Source: Triatoma infestans
Taxonomy: Eukaryota; Arthropoda; Insecta; Hemiptera; Reduviidae
Assembly: GCA_011037195.1 (NCBI GenBank)
Contig: JAAEAF010002642.1
Span: 54,197-118,196 of the forward strand
DNA length: 64,000 bases
Direction of reading: 5' to 3'
Shown here: positions 1 to 11,296 of the stretch, in pieces
Layout: the number at the start of each line of letters is the position of its first letter
How positions within the stretch are numbered: the first letter of the stretch is position 1
The notes under the pieces: generated by a model
The model's database searches: none
What the model was told of the DNA's origin: nothing
What the model saw: only the letters and a program-made list of their open reading frames with translations
Translations under genes and position numbers: made by a program

Positions 1-100
1 TTGTTTAATGTACTGGCATGTCTTGTTTATACAATTGTGTGTAAAAAAATGAAGATAAATAAAGATGATTATTATTATTATTATTATTTTTAACAGCCAC
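1..100 (+). repeat. probable 3' tail of a non-LTR retroelement
   Basis: An AATAAAG-like signal is followed by a short (ATT)n run at about 66-92. The same kind of AAT/ATT tail closes the non-LTR copies ending near 11205 and 18960. No coding sequence remains inside the window, so the family cannot be named. Confidence 0.3.
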
Positions 101-280
101 ACATATTAGGAGCACTAATCTTTTTTGCTTAAATCTAAAATCAACAGAAATAATTTAAGTTTTATTAAATATTTTACTTCAGATATCTTTTATTTGATCT
201 TTTAGGTTTCCGCGATCATTCTCAAGAAAGCAATTAAGTTTCCGAGGTTGAGATCGCCGTAAAGTAGTTTGCTGCAAAAA

Positions 281-319
281 CCGACGTTTCGCCTATATTG
301 AAATGCCTTTCTTCAGGGC
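281..319 (-). other. degenerate hammerhead-like core
   Basis: On the minus strand a CUGAAGA box is followed after 19 nt by GAAA and CGUC. The 3-nt arm GCC before the box can pair with GGU after CGUC (one wobble), as stem I would. This is the same order of conserved nucleotides as in the hammerhead pair at 26.3-26.7 kb. The intervening segment does not form a convincing stem II, so it is probably an inactive relic. The rest of 101-600 is AT-rich with nothing else recognised. Confidence 0.4.
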
Positions 320-604
320 AATTCCAACCACTTACAAACAACAACACATCTATGGTTTTTACCTAAAACTACCTAAAAAGTAGTCAGGGTGTATTGACAG
401 GAATGATGGTATTAACGGAGAAAACCTGATTTCGAAAATTTGATAATTATCGCAATACTTTCTCTCACAGCAGTAAGAGAATGTAAAAATCATTCAATAA
501 AATTACAATTCAACAAAATAATTCTAACATTGCGATGGGCTTGTTTGCGATACTTAAATGGAATATCAGATACTTAGAATACAATCTTTAATAAAATAAT
601 TTGC

Positions 605-990
605 TAATATATTTGGATATGAGAAGGAGAGAGAGAATTAGAGTTAAAAAGATTGGATTTTAGAGAAACAAACTAGATGATATGCTGATCACTATATAAT
701 GAATAGAACACACAAACTGCAAGGACTTTAGAATAGTAGTTAGGTAGTGAGAGATATATTATATAAACAGAGACTGGCTGAGTGACGAGAAGGTAGTAGA
801 AGATTGCTGACTGATTGTAAACTGATCGTAAACTGTCCTGAACTGTACTGCTGTCCTCTATTTATGTGAATTGAACTGTCCCTTCCTAGTCTGGCCTAGG
901 TGGGGAGTAACTAACTTTTTTGTGTTCATTTTTGTGTTTCTCCGCTCTTCAGAGAACCTATGAATCTTTAATGATTCGGATCCCATTACA
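605..990 (-). repeat. LTR-like repeat, copy 1 of a two-copy family
   Basis: Read on the minus strand it begins TGTAATGGGATCCGAATC and matches the plus-strand copy at about 44452-44890 over several blocks. These include the CATTAAAGATTCATAGG block, the TTAGTTACTCC block, and a late segment with AAAGTCCTTGCAGTTTGTGTG and AGCATATCATCTAG. The TG start and the resemblance of its late part to the LTR at 50157 suggest a solo LTR. The 3' boundary is uncertain and no target duplication was found. Confidence 0.45.
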
Positions 991-1086
991 GCTAAGAAGA
1001 GTATCAATATTGTAGTAACACTTTGTAATTTAGTAATACAATTAGAAATCCCTTAGCTCAGATGGTAAAATGCAGCTCTCCTGGGA

Positions 1087-1615
1087 CCCGGCCATGCGTG
1101 AATGAGGGCATTGAGTGGGCAGATCGGCTGAGAGATCACTAAGAGGTTATATGATAGTCAGATTAGACTTTGGGAGACGAAAGTTTAGGAGGAATATTGG
1201 AAGGACACGCAGGGGTGCCTTCAGGCCAAAAGATTTATCAAAGGGACTAAGTAGGGGGTTTCAGACTACCTCCTGTTCCTTGGTGAGTGTAGTGACTGGA
1301 CACACATGGGTGGTTAGTCATTGCATAATATAGTGAGGATGTTTAGTCCCATTTGTCAGAACTGTGTTGATGGAGTTAGGAAAACGTGTGTCATTATTCA
1401 TATTAGTGTCCCTGTTTTTAGTGTTACTAGGTTTTTGCACTCTCACGGGACTCGCTGGGAGGGTTGGAGCTGAAAGATATTTTAGTATATTGTAGACAAA
1501 CCGGCAGACTCCGAGGGAGATTAGTCAGGGGGTTGATTAGGAGGTGAAATTGGAGTGATAAAAGCCACATAGGCTTAGGTCCCAGGCACCCAGATTTAAT
1601 AATAATAGCAATAAA
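1087..1615 (+). pseudogene. decayed 3' end of an RNase H-bearing non-LTR retrotransposon
   Basis: Three blocks in different frames follow the C-terminal order of the element at 11297-13813. First, VNEGIEWADRL near 1097 resembles the last RNase H motif (GNE..D..A). Second, SVVTGHTWVVSHCII near 1290 resembles the LTGHCGLRRHLYIMG stretch. Third, PICQNC near 1350, followed by a His and a lost Cys, resembles the C-terminal CCHC knuckle. A 3' UTR-like segment then ends in an AATAATAAT tail near 1600. At least two frameshifts separate the blocks, so this is an old 5'-truncated copy. The family assignment to the R1/I/LOA group is by motif order only. Confidence 0.55.
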
Positions 1616-2426
1616 GTTACTTAAATTGCGTTTTTACTAAGTAAGTTTACGTAAACTATTCTTACAAAATAATTTTTCATTTCTTAAGTAATTTTAAAGT
1701 AATTATTATTATAATTTTTTTCTGATTTTTCTAATTATTATTACTTATTTGAGGAATTCCTATGATTAAGCAATTCTTCTACATAGAATTCAGCCTATTA
1801 TATATTCCAAGTAAATATAATATAGTATAGTATAAATAACATATTGCTCATGTATTATTCTATACAGGTAAACAACAGAATTATCTACGTTGGGCCCGAA
1901 GCTTGTGTTAGTATAGTATATATACTTGGAACAGTTTACGACTCCCATAGGGAAGTACTGGCAGTTGGTGATATTTGGGGAAATCTTCCTTTGTTAGAAA
2001 AATAGTACAAAAAGTTAGATACTTGTCATTTAAATTCAGAACAGGATTTGTGAAAATTTTAGCTAGTAAAGTATTTCTAACCAAAATATCATATACAAAG
2101 TGCATGCATATTGTTAGTCACTAGTTTTATATTTTTGTCTTTTTCATTGGGTCAAATATAAATATTCAACTAAATAAAGTACTATTTATTTATAAAATTT
2201 ACACAATCTAAATTAATATGTATTAAGAGATTACAAAATTTGTAGATTCTTCACTTTTTCATATTGGATCTTCACTCATTCTCACGTTCATTGTTTCATT
2301 ACTTCCTGTTACTTCTATGTACAAGTATATATTATGGAAATGTTTGATTTGCAAAGTGGAAATTCATATTTGAAGATATCTGAGACCCTAGACGTGATCT
2401 TTGTAGAACTTGATTTAGAAATATTT
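1616..2426. other. AT-rich stretch, nothing recognised
   Basis: Short open frames here (for example at 1908-2105 on the minus strand) have no recognisable motif, and AT-rich DNA produces such frames often. I see no repeat shared with the rest of the window. Confidence 0.5.
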
Positions 2427-2510
2427 TAAAAACGTGGGTGAACGCCCAAAACCGGTCGATGTTCACGAAAAGAAGCAGGCTATCGTGGAAAATAACTCTG
2501 ATGTTAACCA
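2427..2510 (+). repeat. relic of the hammerhead-bearing repeat
   Basis: The stretch keeps GGGTGAACGCCC, then AAAACCGGUCGAUG and the following AGAAGCAGGC and CGTGGAAAAT blocks. All occur in the same order at about 61630-61690. The CUGANGA box expected upstream is deleted, so it cannot be an active ribozyme. It shows that the 61 kb repeat family has at least three copies in the window. Confidence 0.45.
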
Positions 2511-2759
2511 GTAAGTACACTTTCAATATTCTAGTTTCTATTCTACACAGTGAAATTCTACCCAGCCAATCTGAATTTGATTGTTCGCAAGGCTTTTATT
2601 GACTATCAAAAGCTTTAAGAAGATTTATATCAGGAGTTCACAAACAATTTACATATAAGAGATTACAATATAAGAGAAATAATTTTTATTCCCGTTAGTT
2701 TAATTACTCTTTAAAGTTACATCATTCACCTTATTTTTATATGATTCTTTCTTTTCTTT

Positions 2760-2955
2760 TTTTCTTGCTATGTCCATCATACAGCAGCTTTCTTTGAGGT
2801 CTGCTTTCAAACAGCCATGTTGCTTTTAATATTTTTTTCTATTTTGCAAACATGTCCAAACTATTCAACTTGCCTTTCTTTTATGGCCTCATCTCAGAAA
2901 CTTTAATCTCATCATTTCTCAGCAGTCGCTTCTTGTTTTCCCAAGGATTCTCTTT
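2760..2955 (-). pseudogene. decayed C-terminus of an RTE-type reverse transcriptase
   Basis: The minus strand reads, with stops and frame changes, RQVE.FGHVCKIEKN followed by ESRPQRK. This resembles the 'RRL.WFGHV.RM' and 'GRP.KRW' region that closes many RTE-like and related 'endonuclease-reverse transcriptase' proteins. It lies downstream, in element sense, of the RT block at 4090-4640. The ~1 kb repeat at 2993-4014 sits between them, so the two pieces may be one element split by that insertion. Confidence 0.4.
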
Positions 2956-2992
2956 AGATAACGCAACTTTACTGCCGTAATTCGGATTTTAT

Positions 2993-4014
2993 TACTTTCT
3001 CTTACTCCTAGTAAAAGGAAGCATTTGTAATTGTGTCAAATTTTCGATATCGAGTTTTCAGCGGAAATATCCGTTTTGAAGTCTTCTGAATTTCCAATTA
3101 AGTGGTTTTTAGCGTATGCTCTGTGTGGTATGTGTGTATGTATGTTTGTGACAGCATAGCTCAAAAACAAAAAACCGCAGAAAGTTCAAATTTGATATTC
3201 CGTTTGGGTATCACCATGGAATCTGACAGCACGTCATCTGTCAAAATTCTTCAACCGGAAGTTATCATTTTACTGAATGGTTTTTCACTTATTTTTTTTT
3301 TATTTCCTCAAAAATGGCTTCAACAATTTTCTTTAAATTTGGTATATCAACTACACACACAAAGAACTACTAATTTTTATTTGAAAGATTTTCCCGGGAA
3401 AATGCATTTAAGGGGACTTTTGGAGGAGGGGTGGAGTTAGGTTTTCGTCTAAATTGCTATTTCAGTTAACAATTCTACACAATTCTATCATATAAATAAT
3501 ATTAATTAGAATTAAATGTATTGTTGAAATTCCTAGTTTGAAGAAAATTGGATGACCGAAAGTATGTTTTTACTGAAAAATATTTTTCAATGTTCTGCTA
3601 TTTTTCTAAATCGGTTCCAAGGAATTTCTTTAAACTAAGTATGTGAACTACATATATAATGAGCTAAAACTATTATCTGAAACACTTCTCCGGGTAAACT
3701 CATTTAAGCGGGCTTTTGGTAGAGGCATAGGGTTATGTTTGTCTCTAAAGTGCTATCTTAGTTGATTATACAATTCTACCATCTAGACAAAATTAATTAG
3801 AAGTAAATAGATTGCCAAAATTCCGAGTTCAAGAAAATTATTAAACCGGAAATGTGCTTTAACTGAACAGTTTTTCAGTTTTTGTAATTTTCTCCATAAA
3901 AACATGATGAATTTCGTTAAATTTGGTACACTAACTATAAAGTTTGTCAATTACAATTTTGAAAACTGGAGAAAAAGAAAGTTGTGTGAGTGTTTCACAC
4001 AAGATTTTTTCTAT
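2993..4014 (+). repeat. ~1 kb dispersed non-coding repeat, copy 1
   Basis: Copies at 4906-5889 and 57977-59154 share its start (ACTTTCTCTTACTCCTAG, then AGGAAG and a GTGTCAAATTTTCGATATC block) and its end. Inside are about three diverged ~310-bp tandem monomers, each with 'ccggaag...ttttactgaa', 'tctccgggaaaa' and 'cgagtttgaagaaaat' blocks. The end has a short hairpin (GTGTGA/TCACAC at 3983-3999) and then CTAT; the other copies end CTAG and CTAA. That ending recalls Helitron 3' termini, but the 5' TC end is not clear. The frame at 3102-3440 is not conserved between copies, so I do not call it a gene. Confidence 0.65.
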
Positions 4015-4089
4015 GTTGGGTTGTTTTGTTCAGCTCTCTGCTCCATTGAAAAGTACTGTACGAAGAAGGATTTGAATCGTCTGAGTTCG

Positions 4090-4640
4090 GCATAATTCCT
4101 ATTTCCTATGTGTGTTATTATCAGTGGTGTATTACTTTATAGAAAATACTACTGACCCGCTTCTTCCCAATCAGTATCTGCTGTCTTTTATCTAAATGCT
4201 CTTATCTATCAACCGTTCTCCTATACATTAAAGGTGATGTGTAAAGATGCTTCTACCCTATATGCTTTATCTATCTGCTTTATCTGGCTTTTGTTCGATT
4301 TATCCTCATGCAAGTTCGGCTTAGCATTTTCTACAACTCGTTTACTAATAACTGCAGTATTTCATGGGAGTCTGCTACCAGCATAATGTCATCTTGCCTC
4401 GGAAATAAACAGATACATATTCCAATAATCTATGACATCTCTGGGAATTCTCCGTTTTGTTCATTTCCTATATTTCATCCTTAAATGGTATAAATACGAG
4501 AGGGCTTAGGCTGTCACCCTGTTTAATTCCCTTACCAAAATGAAAGAACCAAACATGAAGATTAAGTCTTAGTACACCTTTTAGGCTAACTATGCCTTTC
4601 TTCATTAACTACATTAGAACAAATTCATAAAGAAGAAAGA
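4090..4640 (-). pseudogene. decayed RTE-type reverse transcriptase fragment
   Basis: On the minus strand GKGIKQGDSLSPLVFI near 4500 matches the RT 'G(V/I)(R/K)QGDxLSP' motif. QDDIMLVADSHEILQLL near 4390 matches the catalytic YADD region (Y-A-D-D read as .QDD) with the usual 'D..E.LQ.LL' continuation. NKMLSR-like and KINKTK-like remnants follow. Several stops and frame changes make it a relic. The pattern fits RTE and related endonuclease-RT elements rather than the RNase H-bearing families nearby. Confidence 0.5.
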
Positions 4641-4905
4641 GAGAATAAATATTGATTTAACATTTCAAAAAACCTGGATTTATTTCCATGTAGTTGGGTG
4701 GGTAATAATAAGCGAATAGCTGAAAATAATGCATCACTATTAGTGTCATTAGGAACAAAATATTTCTTCATAATACTAATTCCAGAGTATTTTTTTTGTT
4801 CAAGTTTAAAGCATTTTGAAAAGGAGTTTAAAGAAAACCGAAGTCATTAGTTTTCGGATATTTAAACTAATGCATGCATTTTTAAGAACCATATTTCCTT
4901 TTTTT

Positions 4906-5889
4906 ACTTTCTCCTAGTAAGAGGAAGTATTGCAATAGTGTGAAATATTCGATATCGAGTTTTCACCGGAAATATCCGTTTTGAGGTTCCCTGAGTACAA
5001 ACAAGTGATTTTTAGAAATGGTGTGTGTGGGTGTGAACATCACAGCTCAAAAACGGAAAACCGTAGAAAGTTGAAACTTGGTATTCCGTTTAGGTATCAG
5101 AATGGGATCCGACCTGACATTAACTGTCTAAATTCCTTAACCGGAAGTACCACTTTACCAGGTGTTTTTTTTATTTTTTGCGATTTTCTCAAAAATGGCT
5201 CCTACAATTTTCTTTAAACTTGTTATATCAACTGCTCATACAAAGACCTACAACTTTTATTTAAAACATTTCTCCGGGAAAATTCATTTAAGGGCACTTT
5301 TGGGGAAGAGGTGGGGTTAGGTTTTCATCTAAAGTGCTGTTTCTGTTTATTAGACAATACTGTCATCTAAATAATGTTAGTTAAAATTAAATATGTTGTT
5401 GAAATTCTGAGTTTGAAGTAATCGATAACAGGAAGTGCGTTTACTTTACCACTTTATAAAATAATATTTTCACATTTTCGCGATTTCTTCAAAAATAACT
5501 CCAAAGATTTTCTTGAAACATCGTAAATAAATTCGTCATCGTAAATCATCTGCAACTTTTATTTGAAGAAAATTCATTTAGCACTTTTTACGGAAGGGGA
5601 AGGGTTATATATTGCACTAAAGTGCTATCATAGTTGATTATACAATTCTATAATCCAAACAAAATTAATTCGAAATAAATAGATGGCCTAAATTCCGAGT
5701 TTGAAGAAAATTAATAAACCGGAAGTGCGCTTTTACTGAACAGTTTTTTTTTTTTTCAGATTTCGACGAATTTCATTAAATTTGGTACACTAACTATAAA
5801 ATTTGTCAATTATAATTTTTAGAACCGGGTAGTAATTTTAAGAAAAGGTTGTAATGAGTGTTTCATACCAGATTTTTTTAAGTATCTAG
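4906..5889 (+). repeat. ~1 kb dispersed non-coding repeat, copy 2
   Basis: It aligns end to end with copy 1 in the same orientation, 0.9 kb downstream of it. The opening block ACTTTCTCCTAGTAAGAGG, the AAAACGGAAAACCGTAGAAAG block, the tandem ~310-bp monomers and the end (hairpin remnant, AGATTTTTTT, CTAG) are all present. The direct-repeat arrangement could allow unequal exchange of the intervening RTE relic. Confidence 0.65.
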
Positions 5890-7077
5890 GCCTTTGTAAA
5901 TGCTCAGCTGTTTTATCCCGAAATACCCAGCCCTTTGTCTAAGGTTACTAATTTGAACTTTTAACGATATTCATGCCTCCTTCATCAATCCTTCCGGGAG
6001 AATGTTATATTATCACATTTGTAGTCACAATGCAAACTTATTGTTGAAAGAGAGAAACTTTACCGCAAATTACATCAAAGTTCTGATATACTGAATTGGC
6101 TTATTAATGAATAACTAATAATGCGGAGGTGTTGTGGTGGTTGGTTCCCGCAGAGCCGCTTACATGGAAAAGTGTCTCTAATATTGCAGAGTATTACAAG
6201 AACTGGAAAGAACAAGATATCTATAGTTGAATCAGTTGAGTGTGAAATCCAGTTAGTAATTTTGAATTCCGTTGAGATTGTTTTAAATAAAACCTTTTTT
6301 TAAATGAAGTTTTTTTAGAAACTGTAAAATTTAATTATCTATAATAAAACAAAAATATAGTTATTATATTTTTAATAATAATATAAATCAAATTCTTTAT
6401 GAATAAATAAATTTATTTATAAAGCGAATTCCGTACAAGTTTTACCTAAATATTTCAAGCTATAAATAATGTTATAAGTACCTGTTTCTATATTAGATTG
6501 AAAGTAATTAATCTTTAGCGAATATAGCGGTTCTCTTACTAGTGCACATTATACCACCTTCTGCACACTAACTCATATCACAATTCACTTAACCGACACC
6601 AAATTGATATGGAGTACTCCTATCTTCCACTAACTTAGTTCTAAGTTATTATCTTCACTTTAATTATATTCATCAATAAAGAATTTACACTTGATTTAAC
6701 ATCCTCTATTATGAATAGAATGAAATTTTATAATTATTTTTAATAAGTGAAATTTATTAATAAACAAAAACAAAAAAATTGAAATTGTTTCCAAAAATAT
6801 TCCCGTAATAAATTAGAAAAATGATTATGATTTGAAATTTTTCCTCAGATACCTGTGATGTTTTGTTTTGTTCAAGCAAAATTGCAGAATAATTGTCGGC
6901 AGTTTGGACATGACTTGTTTGCTTCAGATACTTGGCTAACAAACATTTTATCCAAAAATATTATCCATAATAAATATATTAATGAAATATGTGGCTGTGA
7001 TGGATGCAAGAAATTATATCTATTTTAATTGAAGAAAATTATGAGAAAAATGCGAGCTTATTGGTAAAAGGATAACC
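5890..7077. other. AT-rich stretch, nothing recognised
   Basis: No coding motif or family match was found. A 14-nt stretch near 6140 (GGTTGGTTCCCGCAGAGC) loosely resembles the edge of the 61.2 kb repeat, but it is too short to call. Confidence 0.45.
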
Positions 7078-7503
7078 CAGGTAGAAGAAGTACAGTTACA
7101 GGAAGAGTTCATGAACCTTGTTCGCATTGTCTACCCCTTCTTCTCACAGGGAAAGTTTTGAACGAACAAACAATTAGAAGACATTCCTTCGAAAACAGTC
7201 TAAAACAGACATTCAAGCAGAACACTTGTTTTTCGCTCTCTTAGAAACAGTAGCAGTTTAAATTATAACGTAAGAGTTTATTCCACCTAATTTCAGTAAA
7301 TTAATAAGCATATTGCTGTGTTATTATTGAATAGCATTTAAATATCTTAAAAAAAATGCATTTAATTTAATCTAACCAATGTTTTCTTAATTATTCTTAT
7401 TACTTCTCTCAATTTAAAACTTACAAACACAAGCCCCTTTACAAAATCGCTCACGCCACAAGCTACCACTACACTACAACACAACATCACCAAGAACATT
7501 TCA
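7078..7503 (-). repeat. LTR-like repeat family 2, copy A
   Basis: On the minus strand it begins TGAAATGTTCTTGG and shares the 'TAGCTTGTGGCGTGAGCG', 'GGGGCTTGTGTTTGTAAG' and 'AGAGAAGTAATAAGAATAAT' blocks with the plus-strand copies at 54083 and 54813. The far end is less conserved. Two other family members have TG...CA ends and 4-bp target duplications, so this is probably another solo LTR. Confidence 0.5.
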
Positions 7504-7974
7504 TTGCTAACAAACATTTGTTAGATTCAGTGATTTTTCTTGAGTCAAAATCGCACAACTTTTGTCTCCCATATGAAATGGATACCTTGACCCAATACTA
7601 TTATTATCTTTAAAAATGATGGGAGAAATTGACTTAAAAATTGGTTGTAATCTCAAAGATTCCCTCAATGTGTTCATTTTTTTTTTTTTTTAATTTAGAA
7701 TTCTAGAAAGCACTAATGAACCTCAATATTATATTATCCTTTGAACTGTAAATTGTATCTAAAATGGCACTTTAGAATAAATCCTAAACATGAAACTTCT
7801 CGAAAACCCTCAATTTTGCAGAAAAAAATATGATGGGCCTGTATATCTATATAGTTAGCGGACTGTTTACAGAAAATCGTTGAAATCGTTTTATGAAAAT
7901 CATACGTAAGAACAGAAAAGAAAAATTATGTATAGTTGCATGTCCTATTATATAAATGTTTTAACACTTACAAC
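7504..7974. other. AT-rich stretch, nothing recognised
   Basis: It contains one poly(T) run near 7680 and no recognisable coding or repeat motif. Confidence 0.45.
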
Positions 7975-8150
7975 GGGCCGAGGACGGGTCCCAGCTAGTC
8001 TGGAAAGGGCCCGTTTGGGACGCATTATCACCGATGTAGTACCATAGCAGTGGCCGGGGTGGGCACATACCTGCGAGGGAGTAAGACCTTTTTAGTGGGT
8101 GCGAGTCCCACACTTCGTGCGGAGGCATTTTCCCCCTCCATAAAAAAAAT
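7975..8150 (+). repeat. GC-rich tRNA-like SINE candidate
   Basis: The block stands out by base composition from its AT-rich surroundings. It contains a well-formed T-arm: GTGGG, loop TGCGAGT, CCCAC (8096-8112), with a B-box-like sequence. TAGCAGTGGCCGGGG about 55 nt upstream could be a degenerate A box. No second copy was seen in the window, so the SINE call is tentative. Confidence 0.35.
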
Positions 8151-9230
8151 GTTTGATACTGACATAGTTTATTTAGTGAATTTATTTCATAGTTAAATTC
8201 ATTTTAAAATATTGCGTTTAATATACAAAGGCCTAAACCAAGAACAAATAATTTTTTTTTTTTTTTTACAGACTAAAACAAATATTTGGTATTAATTGAA
8301 ACTCGGTAGCACTCAAATTACTATTATAACTGTAGAAACAGAGAGGAGCCAATGAAGAGAATTTAGGAAAATGTTACTGTAGTTAGGTCCCAGTTCTGTT
8401 TTCTTTTACATGTAAAAGGTATCCTAATGAAGAATTCTAATAAACTTATCATTTTCTAATATTCTTTTAATTAAGTCTCGGTTTAAAAAAATAAAGAAAT
8501 CTAATATGCTGTAATATAAACTTGTAGTAATAATGGAAATAAAATATCAAGTGAAAGAATTATGATCATTACATTTATTCTAAATACTTATTAAATGGAT
8601 TACATATTAATTTAAAATGAATTTTTTAAACTGAATATAAGCGCGAACTAATCAAATTTGGGACATTGAAGAGAGTGACACAGGATTGGTCCAGAAGAAG
8701 GTGTATTGGGTCCATCGCAACTTTCACCTTCTCATAGTTTAAGGGTATTGTGTATTTAGAAGATTTTGTAAATACCCATTTTATTTTATAATATACATAG
8801 AAATAAATAAATAAATAAATATTTGAGTATAATACAAACATGTACATATGTTTGGTATATAATTAATTTCTGAAGATTTATTTTTATACATCTTATATTC
8901 TATGACCAGGCAAATAAAATCCGAATAAATTTTATCCATTGATCCGCACAGTTTTTATTTGATTCCCTAAATGCATCATCAAGTGTTTGTTAATGAATAT
9001 AAACTTGCAAAAATTGAGCGATGTATTTTGCCTTCACGAAAAGTGAAAAATACACAATTGTTACATTCAGTGGTAAGAATTACTGGAAGGCTCAGGTTAA
9101 AACAAGCTATTGACAATTCAGTGCACACACTAATTAAAACTTTGATATAAACTAAATTTGAAAGAAATTTCTCTACATATTATAGGCTTATCTGTATATT
9201 TAATCAAAAGGTACTTGACATTCAGGGGTA
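8151..9230. other. AT-rich stretch, nothing recognised
   Basis: The open frame at 8626-8847 (minus) is low-complexity and contains an AAAT microsatellite near 8808-8820. No family match was seen. Confidence 0.45.
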
Positions 9231-9760
9231 TGTAATGATACTGGCTGAGTGTAGTTGGTAGTGTAATGTGTAGCGTGAGCGGTATTGAAAGGACTTATGT
9301 GTGTACATATATGTTTTAAAGAAGAGAGAAGTATTAAGATATAATGAAGAACTCACCACTGTTAACTATAAATATATTCACTTACATTAACAACTACAAA
9401 TTAATTGTAATAAATGTAAAAAGCTTATATACAGAAATTTTTGCACTGAATGATTTAAACTCAATGTTTAACACTTATAGCTGGCACTGATGTTTTCTCT
9501 CGAATGATACTGATTGAATACTATGAAAATGACGGTTGAAATAATGTTTTTCCTGGTAGTGCTGGTAAACAACCTGCCCGATATATATGATTTCTAGACC
9601 GGGGGTTAAAAGACAATAGTGGCCGTGCTCTCCGACCTCTCTTGTAACGGTGTCTTGTACCTGCGTTTTTACCCTTGTACAAATTTCCTTTAAAAAAAAA
9701 CGATATTATTTTAAAATATAAATTTATTTCCAATTTTTTCTATTGGCTTCTTCCACTCCA
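9231..9760 (+). repeat. LTR-like repeat family 2, copy E
   Basis: It starts TGTAATGATACTGG and shares GCGTGAGCGG, TTTAAAGAAGAGAGAAGTA, 'CACCACTGTTAACTATAAATA', 'TGTAAAAAGCTTAT' and 'TTGTACCTG' blocks with the copy at 56594-57027. It ends near CTTCCACTCCA. The flanks show no convincing target duplication. Confidence 0.45.
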
Positions 9761-10469
9761 ATTACAATTCTTCAGCAAAAATAATCAATAGAGTTAAGAA
9801 AGTGAAATAACAGACATTGAAGATTTTTATTTCAAGATCTAAGTTTTGATTTTGAAGAAAGAGTTTTTTATTCTTGCAAACTAACTAGAGTTTTTTGAAA
9901 TAAACAAATTTAACAATAAATAAATAGAAACAGCCGCTGCAGTTGTACATTGTTGGGTTGGGTAGCGATAAAAACTTTAAAGTACACTTCACTTATAAAT
10001 TCATTAAATTGTATCTGCCTATATATTAAGGAAATCGGAAAGTTATATATTTATTTGAATTAATTTACGATTTACCATGATATCAAATATATAAAGAATA
10101 ATATAAAAATATATAATTCAAATTTTAACAATTAAATGTAAAACACTTTTTAAAAGAACTTACACTTAGACCAACAGATATAGAATTCCGGCCCGATTTT
10201 AGACAGACTAATTTAGCAACGTCCACATATTAATGGTTCAGATTTCTAATGAGTACAATATAACAAGGTGATATGTGAATGGAATAAGTAGGTTTTGGTA
10301 TACCAACTGTTGGATTTAACTTTGAAACAAAAGAGATTAAAAAGAAGGCAGCTATTGGAGTTTTAGTTTTAAGATATTCCATTGTTACGTATTTACTTAT
10401 TTTTGTACCACCTCCCTAATGAATAATCATTACAACTATTTTTAATCATAGTAATTGCTAAAGAATTCA
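9761..10469. other. AT-rich stretch, nothing recognised
   Basis: No coding, repeat or structural signal was found that is not explained by base composition. Confidence 0.45.
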
Positions 10470-10685
10470 GCTTGCAATGATAATATAGAAAATTAGTTTC
10501 AATCTGTCTATCGCGACAATTGCTTTGTAATCTGCATACGTTAGCATTAATAGCCCTCTAGAATTGCTGACACTAATCTCTTGTTTCCTTCTCTGTAAAA
10601 TATTCAACAATGTACAATATAAAAATATTGAACAGTAATGGGCTTAGTTTACTCCTTGGAAAAATCCCTAGTATATCTAGTATAT
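10470..10685 (-). pseudogene. short relic of an APE-type non-LTR reverse transcriptase
   Basis: On the minus strand GIFPRSKLSPLLFNIFI is followed, after a frame change, by LLMLTYADYKAIVAID. These line up with GVLQGEVLSPLLFSLHI and LMLMYADDIVLLA in the element at 34100-34705, at a similar spacing. The second catalytic Asp of YADD is Tyr here, so the copy is dead. Only about 200 bp are recognisable. Confidence 0.45.
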
Positions 10686-11204
10686 AGTATATGTATATAC
10701 AACATAGTATATATATTTATTTGCTTTTGGGGAAATCTCCATACAAAAGAGTCAGGCTACATTTCAGCATATTTACATAAGATCTTAAATTAGTAATTTA
10801 ATAACTACAAATAAAGAAACAGTGAAAATAGAATAGCATCAATTCTATGAAAATAAAAACTATAAGCCAAAAGTTTACAATAAACCAAAGTTTGAACTTA
10901 GAAGAAATAAAGGAAAATACAAAAATGAACGAAAAATTACTAATTTCTGACAGTATAAGTAGATAAGAAAATGATGAGAAGCATTATAAAAGGTGCTATA
11001 AAAAGCAACTTGCATGAGAAGGCGTAAGGAGAAATCAGCGTACTTCGCAGTTATAAGTTAATGATATTAACAATTATATTTTAATAACAATACTGAAATT
11101 TAAGTTCAAGTTCAATAATAACAGAGTGACTTAATGATAGGAGATAGTAATGAAGTTTCTATTGATTATATATTTATTCATTTATAATAAAAGATCTATT
11201 ATTA
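10686..11204. other. AT-rich stretch, nothing recognised
   Basis: It begins with a run of TATA-like palindromes at 10675-10725 and is otherwise unremarkable. It ends at the AAT tail of the non-LTR element. Confidence 0.45.
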
Positions 11205-11296
11205 TTATTCCCAAAAGGGGAGGGAAGTAAACCCTACGCTATCCAAAGCCCCCTCGGGCCCATATAGCTGCCCCTAAAGAATACCTACCACTGGGA

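Noticed and set aside
1049..1086. tRNA-like A box (TTAGCTCAGATGGTAAAATG)
   Set aside because: No B box or T-arm follows before the retroelement relic begins, and it is a single occurrence.
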